From NCBI GenBank assembly GCA_964510955.1, contig CAZEDW010000025.1, positions 1 to 61,231 of the forward strand: 61,231 nucleotides of DNA, given 5' to 3'. Origin of the DNA: JAFLCM01 sp964510955. Lineage in GTDB: Bacteria; Planctomycetota; Phycisphaerae; Phycisphaerales; UBA1924. Under the pieces are notes generated by a model. That model was not told the DNA's origin and did not search any database. It worked only from the letters and a program-made list of their open reading frames with translations. The position numbers were made by a program, and so were the translations under genes. Shown here in pieces: positions 1 through 7,484 of the stretch. Numbering within the stretch: position 1 is the first letter of the stretch; each line of letters begins with the position of its first letter.

Positions 1-2
1 AA

Positions 3-74
3 AGCGGGTGAAGGGACTCGAACCCTCGACTTTCACGTTGGCAACGTGACGCTCTACCACTGAGCTACACCCGC
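3..74 (-). tRNA. tRNA-Gly (anticodon GCC)
   Basis: Read on the minus strand this folds as a standard cloverleaf. The 7-bp acceptor stem is GCGGGTG with CACCCGC, the D-arm begins TAGCTCAG, the anticodon stem TCACG/CGTGA holds loop TTGCCAA (anticodon GCC, Gly), and the T-arm contains GTTCGAG. Base 3 supplies the discriminator. No CCA is encoded, so it would be added after transcription. Confidence 0.95.
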
Positions 75-374
75 GGGGTGTTCTGATTGTCCCGACCGGG
101 TCGGCCCGGGGGCCGCCGGAGGGGGGAGGAAAAAGTACGCGCCCCGAGGCTTCCCGTCAAACCGCATCCTCGCCCGCTCACACCGACTCCCAGCCCGATT
201 TCAACCCTGCCCTGGCGGTTATCCGGGCGTCCTCGCCCCGATCGGAACGAACCAGGGCGCCGAACCGGCCGACTTTCATCGGTCAGAGCCGGCGCCCGCT
301 CGCGTGCCCGCCCCAACCCGTTCCTAGCGTCCCCACCAGCCGTGCCAGCACTTGCCAGCCCCATCTTTGCCCGG
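75..374. other. intergenic region, no gene seen
   Basis: About 300 bases between tRNA-Gly and the SGNH-type gene. An open frame runs through it on the plus strand, but the Pro/Arg-rich translation looks like read-through in GC-rich DNA. The signal peptide of the next gene begins only at position 375. I see no convincing promoter or RNA here. Confidence 0.5.
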
Positions 375-2012
375 ATGACCCGAAGGCTCGTCGCCTTTGG
401 GGCGGCGTTGGCGGCGCTTTCGCCGGCCCGCGCCCAGTTCTTCGATCCCCCACGCGGGTACTACTACTTCGTCCCGGACCTCGAGCACGGCGTCTTCAAC
501 AACGGCGCCATCGGTCCGTTCTTCAAAACCCTGATGTTCTCGCGGGTGGACATCGTCTGCCTCGGCGACTCCAACCAGTTGCTGTTCGGGCGCGGCTGGG
601 ACGAGGCCCTCGCCAACGCCTGGGGTGACCGCTACGGGCTCTACGCCACCGGGCTCATCTCCGCTGGCGAGAACCAGGGCGCCGGCGCCGGCACCGGGTG
701 GAACTGGCAGGGGCTCTTCCCCGGCGCCGGAACAGGGTTCTTGTACACCGGGGCCCCGCCGTTCTTCGACAGCTTTCTGAATGCCTCCGCGGTCCTTCAA
801 CCCGTGGGATACCTCTACCTGCCCGACGGCGTCAGCGCCAGCCCCGCTTCCAACATGGGGCTGCAGATGAACGCCGACTTCGTCCTCGACGTCAACGCTG
901 GGCTCCGCTTCTGGACCACCTTCGCCACTTTCAACCGCGCGTCGCCCGCACCGTTTCATCCACTGGTGCGGCTCTCTGACGATCCCTTCACGATCCTGAC
1001 TCCGCCGGCGACCATCGACGCCGCCACCGGCGCCGACGGCGTCGCCACCGTGCCCTTCGACCTCGCCCCGGCCCCGCGCGACGCCGGCATCAACTTCCGG
1101 CCCTTCGAGCCCGGCCTCGCCCCCGTCGGCCCGTTCATCCAGTACTACACACGCGTCGAGCGTCCCGACAAGCCCGTCGGCGTCAGCGTGCACACCCTCT
1201 ACGCCTACGGCGGTCAGTCCGCGCGCGACATGGGCGCCGCCCTTCAATCCGCCAGCGATCAGCAGCTCTCGCTCTATTTCTCGCTGGTGCGCTCGCTCCA
1301 GGGCGCGCGCAAGAGCGTGCTGATCCGCATCTCCACCGGCGTTAACGATCGCTCGGAACTGCTCCCCTCATTGGGGCCGACGCCCATCACCCCCGGCAAC
1401 GTTCCCGCGGCCTTCAAGGCCAACCTGCGCGCCATCATCGACCGCATCAGCGCCGTCTGGACGCTCAACCAGTGGCCGCCGGAAGAGCTTTTCTTCCTGA
1501 TCAGCATCTCCACCCCCATCCAGGGGCCGCCCGACGATTCACTGCTCCTGGACTACCGCGCCGCCGCCGACCAGCTCGCGCTCGAAGTGCCCCGCACCGC
1601 GGTCACTCACTTCGAGAAGCTCACCACCTTCGTTGAACTGCTCCGCGAGCAGTACCTCCTGGGCGGCCTCGATTCATTCCACCTCCGCCCCGTCGGCCAC
1701 CTCGAAATGGCCCGACGCGAGCTGCTCGCCGCCCAGGATTACGCCTGCTGGTGCGACCTGAACACCGACGGCACGCTCGACACCGAAGACCTCTACTACG
1801 ACGTCTCCAGCCAGTTCAACGCGCTCCAGGCGCCGGGCGCCACCGGCCCCGACGGCGACGGGGCGCAAGCACGCTCAACCCGCCAGCGCGGCGCACCCAT
1901 GGCCGGCACGCGCAACGCCGACACCGCCCCGGTGCCCGGCCCGCGCACAAGCCCCAAGATCACCCGCGCCGTGAGGATCGACGAGAAGCTCGACATCACT
2001 TCCGCGCGCTGA
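375..2012 (+). CDS. secreted SGNH/GDSL-hydrolase-like protein with dockerin-like EF-hand segment
   Basis: Predicted 545-residue secreted protein. The ATG at 375 is chosen because it starts a signal peptide (MTRRLVAFGAALAALSPARA) after a long unlikely N-terminal extension. Three blocks of SGNH hydrolases appear in order: GDSN near residue 64 (Ser block), GVND about two thirds through, and DSFH near the C-terminus (Asp/His block). The oxyanion Gly block is not obvious. Near the C-terminus a calcium-loop segment (DLNTDGTLDTEDLYY) follows a CWC motif, like the single dockerin-type repeats of planctomycete exported proteins. The family usually hydrolyses esters or acyl groups; the substrate cannot be told. 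It faces thyX convergently with a 33-bp spacer. No Shine-Dalgarno site is seen. Confidence 0.7.
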   Translation: MTRRLVAFGAALAALSPARAQFFDPPRGYYYFVPDLEHGVFNNGAIGPFFKTLMFSRVDIVCLGDSNQLLFGRGWDEALANAWGDRYGLYATGLISAGENQGAGAGTGWNWQGLFPGAGTGFLYTGAPPFFDSFLNASAVLQPVGYLYLPDGVSASPASNMGLQMNADFVLDVNAGLRFWTTFATFNRASPAPFHPLVRLSDDPFTILTPPATIDAATGADGVATVPFDLAPAPRDAGINFRPFEPGLAPVGPFIQYYTRVERPDKPVGVSVHTLYAYGGQSARDMGAALQSASDQQLSLYFSLVRSLQGARKSVLIRISTGVNDRSELLPSLGPTPITPGNVPAAFKANLRAIIDRISAVWTLNQWPPEELFFLISISTPIQGPPDDSLLLDYRAAADQLALEVPRTAVTHFEKLTTFVELLREQYLLGGLDSFHLRPVGHLEMARRELLAAQDYACWCDLNTDGTLDTEDLYYDVSSQFNALQAPGATGPDGDGAQARSTRQRGAPMAGTRNADTAPVPGPRTSPKITRAVRIDEKLDITSAR

Positions 2013-2045
2013 GAAACAACGCGACGCGCCGGCGTGCCCCACGGT

Positions 2046-3014
2046 TCAGCCCAGCCCCAGCGCCTTGCGCTTGGCCTGCCACTCGGCCTGCTCGCGCTTG
2101 TTGTCCGTCGCGATCTCGCCCTTGCCGGCCCGGATCGCCTCGACCTCCAGCTTCGTCAGGCGCACCGCGTCCATCTCATAATCACGGAACGCCTCGACGG
2201 TGATCGGCACGATCGGCTCGATCAGCGCGCACATCGCCCGCGCGTAGTCCTGGATCTCCTGCTGCGCGTGGGCGTCCATCCGCAGCGACAGGAACCGCAG
2301 GATGTTGTGCAGGTCGCACTTCCAGTACCACTCGGTGAAGATGTTCTGCGGCAGGCCGATCCGGGCCAGCTCCCGCGCCACGCCGCGCTCCGACAGCGAC
2401 AGGTACTGCTTGTAGTTCGCCTCGGCCCTGTCGAGGTAGTCGAGAAACTCCTGGGCCGTCAGCGCGTCGATCGGCTCGTCGCCGCCCTGGCGGTTGACGG
2501 TGCTCTGCTTCCGCACGCTGTCGATGCTCGGGCGGTAAAAGCGGTCGGTCATCACGCTGTAGCGCCCGCTGTACTCGTTCACGTTCGCCGTCCGGTGCCG
2601 GATCCACTGGCGCGCCACGAAGATCGGCATCGCGCAGTGGAACTTGAACTCCACCATCTCGAACGGCGTGGTGTGCCGGTGCCGCAGCAGATACCGGATC
2701 AGCCCGCGGTCCTCGGACACCTTTTTGGTGCCCTCGCCGTACGAAACCCGCGCCGCCTGCACGATCGCCCCGTCGGCCGTCGACCCCGCCGGCACCACGC
2801 GGGGCATCACATCCAGCAACGCCACGAACCCGTGGTCGTGCACGTCGATCTGCCAGCGCTGGCAGCCGCCCATGAGGTCCACTACGTCGCCGGCGAAGGG
2901 GGTCTTCTTCACGGACGCCGACGCCGTACCCACGAGTGGCGCGGGCGCGGCGCAGCCCTTTGCTTCCACGTGGCTCACCGCACCGGACCCGAGCTTGGTC
3001 GAATCTGAAGTCAT
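2046..3014 (-). CDS. thyX: FAD-dependent thymidylate synthase ThyX
   Basis: Makes dTMP from dUMP with methylene-tetrahydrofolate, FAD and NADPH. The ThyX signature is intact as RHRTANVNEYSGRYS, matching RHRxxxxNExSxR(Y). The product is 322 residues, longer than the usual 220-250, because of about 60 extra N-terminal residues rich in Ala and Val plus a helical charged C-terminus. The ATG at 3014 is chosen over an upstream ATG because GGAGGAG lies 3 bases before it (core GGAGG, spacing 5). ThyX implies that this organism may lack ThyA; only the full genome could show that. It is transcribed alone from the 400-base spacer to its right. Confidence 0.95.
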   Translation of the reverse strand: MTSDSTKLGSGAVSHVEAKGCAAPAPLVGTASASVKKTPFAGDVVDLMGGCQRWQIDVHDHGFVALLDVMPRVVPAGSTADGAIVQAARVSYGEGTKKVSEDRGLIRYLLRHRHTTPFEMVEFKFHCAMPIFVARQWIRHRTANVNEYSGRYSVMTDRFYRPSIDSVRKQSTVNRQGGDEPIDALTAQEFLDYLDRAEANYKQYLSLSERGVARELARIGLPQNIFTEWYWKCDLHNILRFLSLRMDAHAQQEIQDYARAMCALIEPIVPITVEAFRDYEMDAVRLTKLEVEAIRAGKGEIATDNKREQAEWQAKRKALGLG

Positions 3015-3413
3015 CGTCTCCTCCATGAACCGACGCAGCATACCGGATCGCGCCCTGCCGCCGACACCCGCCTCGCCGCCCCTTCCGTGCACAGCAAAGC
3101 CGCTTTTTTGCGCAAAGCTTGGTCGTGATTCCTCCCTCCCCCGAATTCTTGCAAGACACGTCCAACCTCAATCACGCCAACACATTGCCGGTTTCTTCAA
3201 CGCGCGCATCGCCGCTCCACGGCGCAAAATCATGACCCGCGCACCCTCTATAGGAGAGGTCGATTGGCACGCCCTCTCCTCACCCACGGTCGGCTGCAGA
3301 CGCCCAAGGGTGAGCCTCACGCTTCGTTCCAAGTCCCGCCGGCGGGCATTTTGATCAACGCTACGCACAACACGTCCGCACACACATTCTCACCAGCCCA
3401 GTTCTCTCCAGAG
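3015..3413. other. intergenic region upstream of thyX
   Basis: About 400 bases between the end of the small hypothetical gene (3414-3800, minus) and the thyX start. It should hold the thyX promoter. I cannot pick a -35/-10 pair with confidence, and the short frames here have no recognisable protein features. Confidence 0.4.
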
Positions 3414-3800
3414 TCACCAGAGCCCATCCGCAGAAATCAGCACTTTGACCTCGCCCTCGTTGGTAAGCCAGTTGAATCCGCCACACCATTTCGCGAACGG
3501 AGCCACCTTTTCGGCGATTTCCGCCCACCCTTCACTTGTGTATTCCATGACAAACGCCTCCCCGGACGTTGGGCGTCGCACGCCAATGTTCTTGCGACCC
3601 ACTCGGAACACGATCTGACACTCAGAACTCCAGTAGACCCAAGCCTGCTCGTGCAGTCGAAACTCCGTGATCCGCCCATCAGCGAGCCCCTGACACGCCG
3701 CCGTCAGTGCTTCAGCGTCAGCACGACCAAACCCCCACAAACGAATCAAGGGGCACTCTCGCGCGCCGTCAGCCAGAAACTCAATCGAAAGCACGGCCAT
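3414..3800 (-). CDS. hypothetical protein, 128 residues, downstream of recX
   Basis: Not recognised. The ATG at 3800 has GGGAG 2 bases upstream and lies 20 bp inside the 3' end of recX in another frame, so translation is probably coupled. The product is soluble and mixed alpha/beta in look, rich in Trp, Gly and Glu, with no signal peptide or membrane helix. A longer in-frame extension to 4034 is discarded because it only reads recX out of frame. The position suggests co-expression with recX, which does not establish a functional link. Confidence 0.6.
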   Translation of the reverse strand: MAVLSIEFLADGARECPLIRLWGFGRADAEALTAACQGLADGRITEFRLHEQAWVYWSSECQIVFRVGRKNIGVRRPTSGEAFVMEYTSEGWAEIAEKVAPFAKWCGGFNWLTNEGEVKVLISADGLW

Positions 3801-4533
3801 TACTCCCAGAGCCCGTCCCGCACACACCGTTCCCCCCCACCACCTCGACAGCCCGCCGAGCCACATCCCCCTCAAACCCCCGCCGCACGAGCATCCCCAG
3901 CAGCCTTCGTTTCCGCGCGCACGCGTCCAGCCGCGCCGGCAGCCGCTGCGCCCGCCGCCGGACCAGCGCCACGGCGTCCTCCAAGGCGTCGCGCCCCCGC
4001 AGCGCCTCACGGGCGGCCCGCTTCGCCAGTTCACCCGCCACCCCCGCCACCCGCAGCTTCGCCTCGATGAGCCGCGCCCCCGCGGGCTTGCGGGCCAAGA
4101 TCGATCGCGCCTTGCTCGCCGCGAACGCCGCGTCGTCCAGCAGGCCCGCGCGGGTCAGGTCGCCCGCGACCGCCCTCGCCGCCTCCTCCCCCACGCCCTT
4201 GCGCACCAGCCCGCGCACCAGCCCCGCCGTCGAGCACGCCGAACGCTCCAGCCGGCGCAGAGCCATCCCGCGCACCCTCGCGTCCATCGCCCCCTGCGCC
4301 AGCGCCTCGGCCAGTTCCACGCCGATCTCCACCCCCACCCGAACGCCCAGGCGGTGCGCCCGAACGATGTCGAGACTCGCCAGCGTCCGGCGCCCGGACT
4401 TCACCACCACCAGCGCCCCGTCGCGCGGATGCGCCGCGACCTGTGTGATCCGCATCCCGATCAGCGCATCCACCACCTCTTCGGGCGTGGCCCGTTTCGT
4501 CCGCCCGGCTTGCTTGCGCCCGCCCCAGCCCAC
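3781..4533 (-). CDS. recX: RecX-family regulatory protein
   Basis: Predicted 250 residues. RecX proteins bind RecA filaments and modulate recombination and the SOS response. The three-helix RecX repeats are recognisable: a first with LRRLERSACSTAGLVRGLV, then AAFAASKARSILARKPAGAR, and a C-terminal repeat with RRRAQRLPARLDACARKRR. About 90 N-terminal residues precede them, as in longer RecX proteins. The start is a GTG at 4533, one base after the stop of the upstream TPR gene, with GGAGG in the last codons of that gene. The three genes 4846 to 3414 therefore look like one operon. No recA is in the window. Confidence 0.8.
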   Translation of the reverse strand: MGWGGRKQAGRTKRATPEEVVDALIGMRITQVAAHPRDGALVVVKSGRRTLASLDIVRAHRLGVRVGVEIGVELAEALAQGAMDARVRGMALRRLERSACSTAGLVRGLVRKGVGEEAARAVAGDLTRAGLLDDAAFAASKARSILARKPAGARLIEAKLRVAGVAGELAKRAAREALRGRDALEDAVALVRRRAQRLPARLDACARKRRLLGMLVRRGFEGDVARRAVEVVGGNGVCGTGSGSNGRAFD

Positions 4534-4534
4534 G

Positions 4535-4846
4535 CTACGCCTCCAGTTCCTGCAATAACCCGGCGATCTCGCTGGACGCCTTGGCATTCGCGTCGCGTGT
4601 GGCTCGCTGTAAGCCGACCTCCAGAACCCCTCGGGCCTTTTCAACCTCCCCCGCCGCCGCCAGCGCCTTGGCCTTGTGGAAATACGCGTAGTGATACCCG
4701 GCGTCGAGCCCCAGGCACACGTCAAACCAGTGCAGCGCGGCGGCGAGTTCACCCATCTTGACGTGCTCGTGCGCGAGCATGTACGCCACGTCCGGGTCGT
4801 CCGGGGTGGCGGCGTGGAGTTTCTTGAGCTGTTCGAGCCGGGGCAT
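4535..4846 (-). CDS. small TPR-like protein, 103 residues
   Basis: A short all-helical protein with about two tetratricopeptide-type units: PDDPDVAYMLAHEHVKMGE, then AALHWFDVCLGLDAGYHYAY, then a third partial helix pair. Such proteins are protein-protein adaptors; no partner is evident. It is first in the probable operon TPR-recX-hypothetical, one base upstream of the recX GTG. It is divergent from the membrane protein at 4902, so the 55-bp spacer holds both promoters. No Shine-Dalgarno is seen before its ATG. Confidence 0.75.
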   Translation of the reverse strand: MPRLEQLKKLHAATPDDPDVAYMLAHEHVKMGELAAALHWFDVCLGLDAGYHYAYFHKAKALAAAGEVEKARGVLEVGLQRATRDANAKASSEIAGLLQELEA

Positions 4847-4901
4847 GGCGCACCAAGCGTAGCGTGCGTCCCGCCCCCGACATTGATAGGCTTCGCCCCA
4901 G

Positions 4902-5738
4902 ATGCGTCAGACCCTCATCAAATGGACCCTCGTGGCCGGGGCGGGCCTGGTGGTCGGGCCGCTCGCCGGGCGGCTCTGCTCCATGCTCCGCGCCCCCGAC
5001 GGCGGCCCGGACGCCACGGCCCTGCTCTGCACCTCACCGGCCCTGGGCCTCGCCGCCACACTCGGCGCGATCGCGCTGGCGGGCGTCTACGCCGTCATCG
5101 CCTCGCGGCTGCTCAACTTCAAGTGGGGCATGATGTGCGGGGGGATCATCACCGGCTGGTCGGCGTGGCAGAGCGGACGCGCCGACGCCATCCTGCGTCG
5201 CGCCCAGTCTTCGGCGCCCTTGTGGACGCTCGCGGTCGAAGCCGCGATCTACGCCGTGCTTGGACTGACCATCGTGCAGGCCGCTGTCAGCGCCTCGGAC
5301 AAGAAGCTCGCCGGGCTCGGTCAGGACGACGGCGCCCGCCAGGACGGGCTGAAAGCCGCCGCGATCGCGGCACTGTTGGGAGGCGTGGTCGCATGGGGCG
5401 TGGCCCGCAGCGAGATGGTCGGGCAGACGTTCGCCGCCGTCGTCGCCGCCGCGGTGGTGGGCACGCTGGTCGGGCGCGTCGTCGGCCACCGCGCCTCGGT
5501 GCCCGCCTCGGCGCTGGGGTGCCTGCTCGTCGGCGTGGCAGGCCCGATCATCGGCGCCTCGATGCACGGCCCGCGCGTCATCGACGCCCTCTTCACCGGC
5601 CAGCTCTTCCCGCTGGCGCGCATCATGCCCCTGGACTGGCTCTCGGGCACCCTGGTCGGCGTGGCCATCGGCGTCTCGTGGGCCGGCTCGATGGTGGAAA
5701 AGCACGCCCCCGCCGGTGCCCCGTCGGAAGCTGTTTGA
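4902..5738 (+). CDS. multi-pass membrane protein of unknown function
   Basis: Predicted 278 residues with about six to seven hydrophobic segments: residues 8-25, 45-65, 70-90, 110-130, and several Ala/Val/Gly-rich ones between 150 and 265. The loops are short and a polar stretch of about 20 residues (ASDKKLAGLGQDDGARQDG) lies in the middle. No family was recognised. It stands alone and converges on the B12-fold gene, with a strong hairpin between the two stop codons. Confidence 0.8.
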   Translation: MRQTLIKWTLVAGAGLVVGPLAGRLCSMLRAPDGGPDATALLCTSPALGLAATLGAIALAGVYAVIASRLLNFKWGMMCGGIITGWSAWQSGRADAILRRAQSSAPLWTLAVEAAIYAVLGLTIVQAAVSASDKKLAGLGQDDGARQDGLKAAAIAALLGGVVAWGVARSEMVGQTFAAVVAAAVVGTLVGRVVGHRASVPASALGCLLVGVAGPIIGASMHGPRVIDALFTGQLFPLARIMPLDWLSGTLVGVAIGVSWAGSMVEKHAPAGAPSEAV

Positions 5739-5746
5739 CCAAAGCA

Positions 5747-5776
5747 CGCAGCGCCGGGGGGGACCCCGGCGCTGCG
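5747..5776. terminator. bidirectional terminator-like hairpin
   Basis: A perfect 13-bp stem (CGCAGCGCCGGGG with its complement) around a 4-base GGGA loop lies in the 77-bp spacer between two convergent stop codons. It has no T-run on the plus strand and only a weak TGCTTT on the minus strand, so it may act as an RNA 3' stabiliser rather than a classical intrinsic terminator. Confidence 0.6.
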
Positions 5777-5815
5777 CACGAGTCGTTCGTCGTTTCTTCC
5801 GCGGTCGCCGTCGAA

Positions 5816-6520
5816 TCAGGCGGCCTTGAGCTGCTGCCGCTTCTTGCCCACGGTGCGCTGCATCGGCGTCGCCCGGCGCATCGGCTCGGTGTTCATCGCG
5901 TCAACCAGGTCCTGCGGGTCCTCGGCCCACAGGTCGGCGCCGATCTCCTCGGCCAGGCCCTCGGCCCGGTTGAACACGCCGGCGCCGACAACAATCTGCA
6001 TCCCGTCGCACGCGCCGATCTCGCGGATGGTGTCGATCAGGTTGCGGATGGCCGGCAGGTCGCTGGGGGCGCTGGCGAACATCAGCAGCACGTCGGGCTT
6101 GTTCTCCTGGACCGAGGCCAGCACCTCGTCGTTGGCGATCCCGCCGCCGGCGTAGTTCACCGTGTACCCCGCCGCCTCCAGCATGTCCACGCCCATCTGC
6201 CCGCCCAGCTCGTCGGCGTCGGTGGGCCCGCAGAACGCGAACACCGTGCGCCCGTTCGGCGCCGAGCGCTCGAACTTCTGCGCCTGCTGGTCCACCAGCA
6301 CACGCAGCAGCCGCGTCGCCTGGTGATGCGCCAGCGTCGTCAGGCTGTCCTTGCGGAACAGCCGGTCGATCAGCTCGTAGGTCGGCCAGAAGACCGACGA
6401 GAGCACCTCCTCGGGCTTCATGCCCGAGGACTCGGCCTCGGCGACGATCGCGCGGGCGCCGGGGCGGTCGCCGTTGACCAGGACTTCGAAGAACCGTTCG
6501 TTGAGCAACTCGACATTCAT
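5816..6520 (-). CDS. cobalamin-binding-fold protein lacking the lower-ligand His
   Basis: Predicted 234 residues: a four-helix cap (about residues 1-85) and a Rossmann-like B12-binding domain (about 90-215), the layout of CarH-type photoreceptors and corrinoid proteins but with no DNA-binding domain. The usual DxHxxG loop reads DADELGG, so the cobalt-ligand His is Asp. In the cap, the Trp-x9-Glu-His signature of CarH-type proteins seems to be replaced by Phe and His-His. The rest of the fold is kept (GVDMLEAAGYTVNYAGG, PDVLLMFASAPSDLP). It may bind cobalamin base-on, bind something else, or be a sensor. It sits alone, divergent from the methyltransferase at 6842. Confidence 0.8.
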   Translation of the reverse strand: MNVELLNERFFEVLVNGDRPGARAIVAEAESSGMKPEEVLSSVFWPTYELIDRLFRKDSLTTLAHHQATRLLRVLVDQQAQKFERSAPNGRTVFAFCGPTDADELGGQMGVDMLEAAGYTVNYAGGGIANDEVLASVQENKPDVLLMFASAPSDLPAIRNLIDTIREIGACDGMQIVVGAGVFNRAEGLAEEIGADLWAEDPQDLVDAMNTEPMRRATPMQRTVGKKRQQLKAA

Positions 6521-6841
6521 GGGGTCTCGCTCCGTGATTGAGGAAAGAACTGTGGGCGGGTACGGGGCTCGTCCGTGAGACCCTGTGGGTACGCCGTGGA
6601 CGCTGGTGTCCGGGGGGTTTCATCGTTCGTCGAAAGCGAAGTTCCACAGCGTCGTGAAACGAGTCCCGATAACGCGGGCGGGAGGTCCGAGTTGTGTTTT
6701 CTCGGCCCGGCGGGCAAGGTTTCGGGACGTTGCCGGCGCGCCGCAGGCGCGAAATACCGGACGCGCGGCTTGTCAAGGTCCGATCACCCCCTTGACACCG
6801 GCCCGGTAACACACATCGCGCCCGCGAGTATCTTGCCCGCG
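6521..6841. other. divergent intergenic region
   Basis: 320 bases between the B12-fold gene and the methyltransferase gene. The only structure I can support is the inverted repeat at 6771-6797, listed separately. No small gene is apparent. Confidence 0.5.
6771..6797. promoter_or_regulatory. inverted repeat TGTCAAGG-N11-CCTTGACA (operator or paired -35 boxes)
   Basis: Perfect 8-bp arms separated by 11 bases. Each arm contains TTGACA, the consensus -35 box, pointing outward on its own strand. The plus-strand box lies 45 bp before the methyltransferase start. A good -10 at 17 bp is not seen on either side, so this could equally be the operator of a dimeric regulator. Confidence 0.4.
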
Positions 6842-7468
6842 ATGGGAAACCCACTCCGCCGCCTCGCCATGACCGCCACCCGCGCCGGGCGCGAGGTGCT
6901 GTCGATCATGGACGCCACCGACGGGCTGCTGGCGATGCGCGAGGCCGTGTGGCTGTACCGCTCCGCCGCGGGGGCCAGGACCATCGTGGAAATAGGCTCG
7001 TTCCGCGGGCGTTCGTGCGTTCTGCTGGGGCGCGGCGCGCTGGCCTCGGGCGCCGGCGCGGCGCTCCGCATCACCGCCATCGATCCCCACATGCCCAGCG
7101 GCGATGCGCCGCGGATGAAGTTCAACGCCGAGGATCATCAGACGTTCCTGCGCACGGTCGAGCGGTTCGGCGTTCTGCCGCACGTCAACAAGCTCATCAG
7201 CGATTCGCGCCGCGCGCTGGAAAACTGGGACGGAACGCTGATCGACCTGCTCTGGGTGGACGGCGACCACACCTACGAGGGCGCGCTCTTCGACATCGCC
7301 CAGTGGGGCAAGCTGGTGGCCCCGGGCGGCCTGATGCTGGCGCACGATTACGGGCGGTACGAGGGCGTTACCCGCGCCTGGGATGAAACCGTGCGCCCGA
7401 CCGGGAGCGGGTGGGGGCCGACGAGAATCGTGCGCACCATCGCGACGGCGCGGAAGCTGGGGTCCTGA
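6842..7468 (+). CDS. class I SAM-dependent methyltransferase (Methyltransf_24/CmcI-like)
   Basis: Predicted 208 residues. Motif I is VEIGSFRGRSCVLLGRG (about residues 50-66), the acidic end of strand 2 is TAIDPH, and the strand-4 region is LLWVDGDHTYEGALFDI followed by WGKLVAPGGLMLAHDY. The WVDGDHTYEG block is typical of the CmcI/Methyltransf_24 group, which methylates small molecules or sugars. The acceptor is unknown. The ATG at 6842 starts the conserved region; the open frame upstream to 6575 is dismissed. It converges on cysS with a 16-bp spacer. Confidence 0.8.
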   Translation: MGNPLRRLAMTATRAGREVLSIMDATDGLLAMREAVWLYRSAAGARTIVEIGSFRGRSCVLLGRGALASGAGAALRITAIDPHMPSGDAPRMKFNAEDHQTFLRTVERFGVLPHVNKLISDSRRALENWDGTLIDLLWVDGDHTYEGALFDIAQWGKLVAPGGLMLAHDYGRYEGVTRAWDETVRPTGSGWGPTRIVRTIATARKLGS

Positions 7469-7484
7469 ACGCCGGGGCGCAGGG

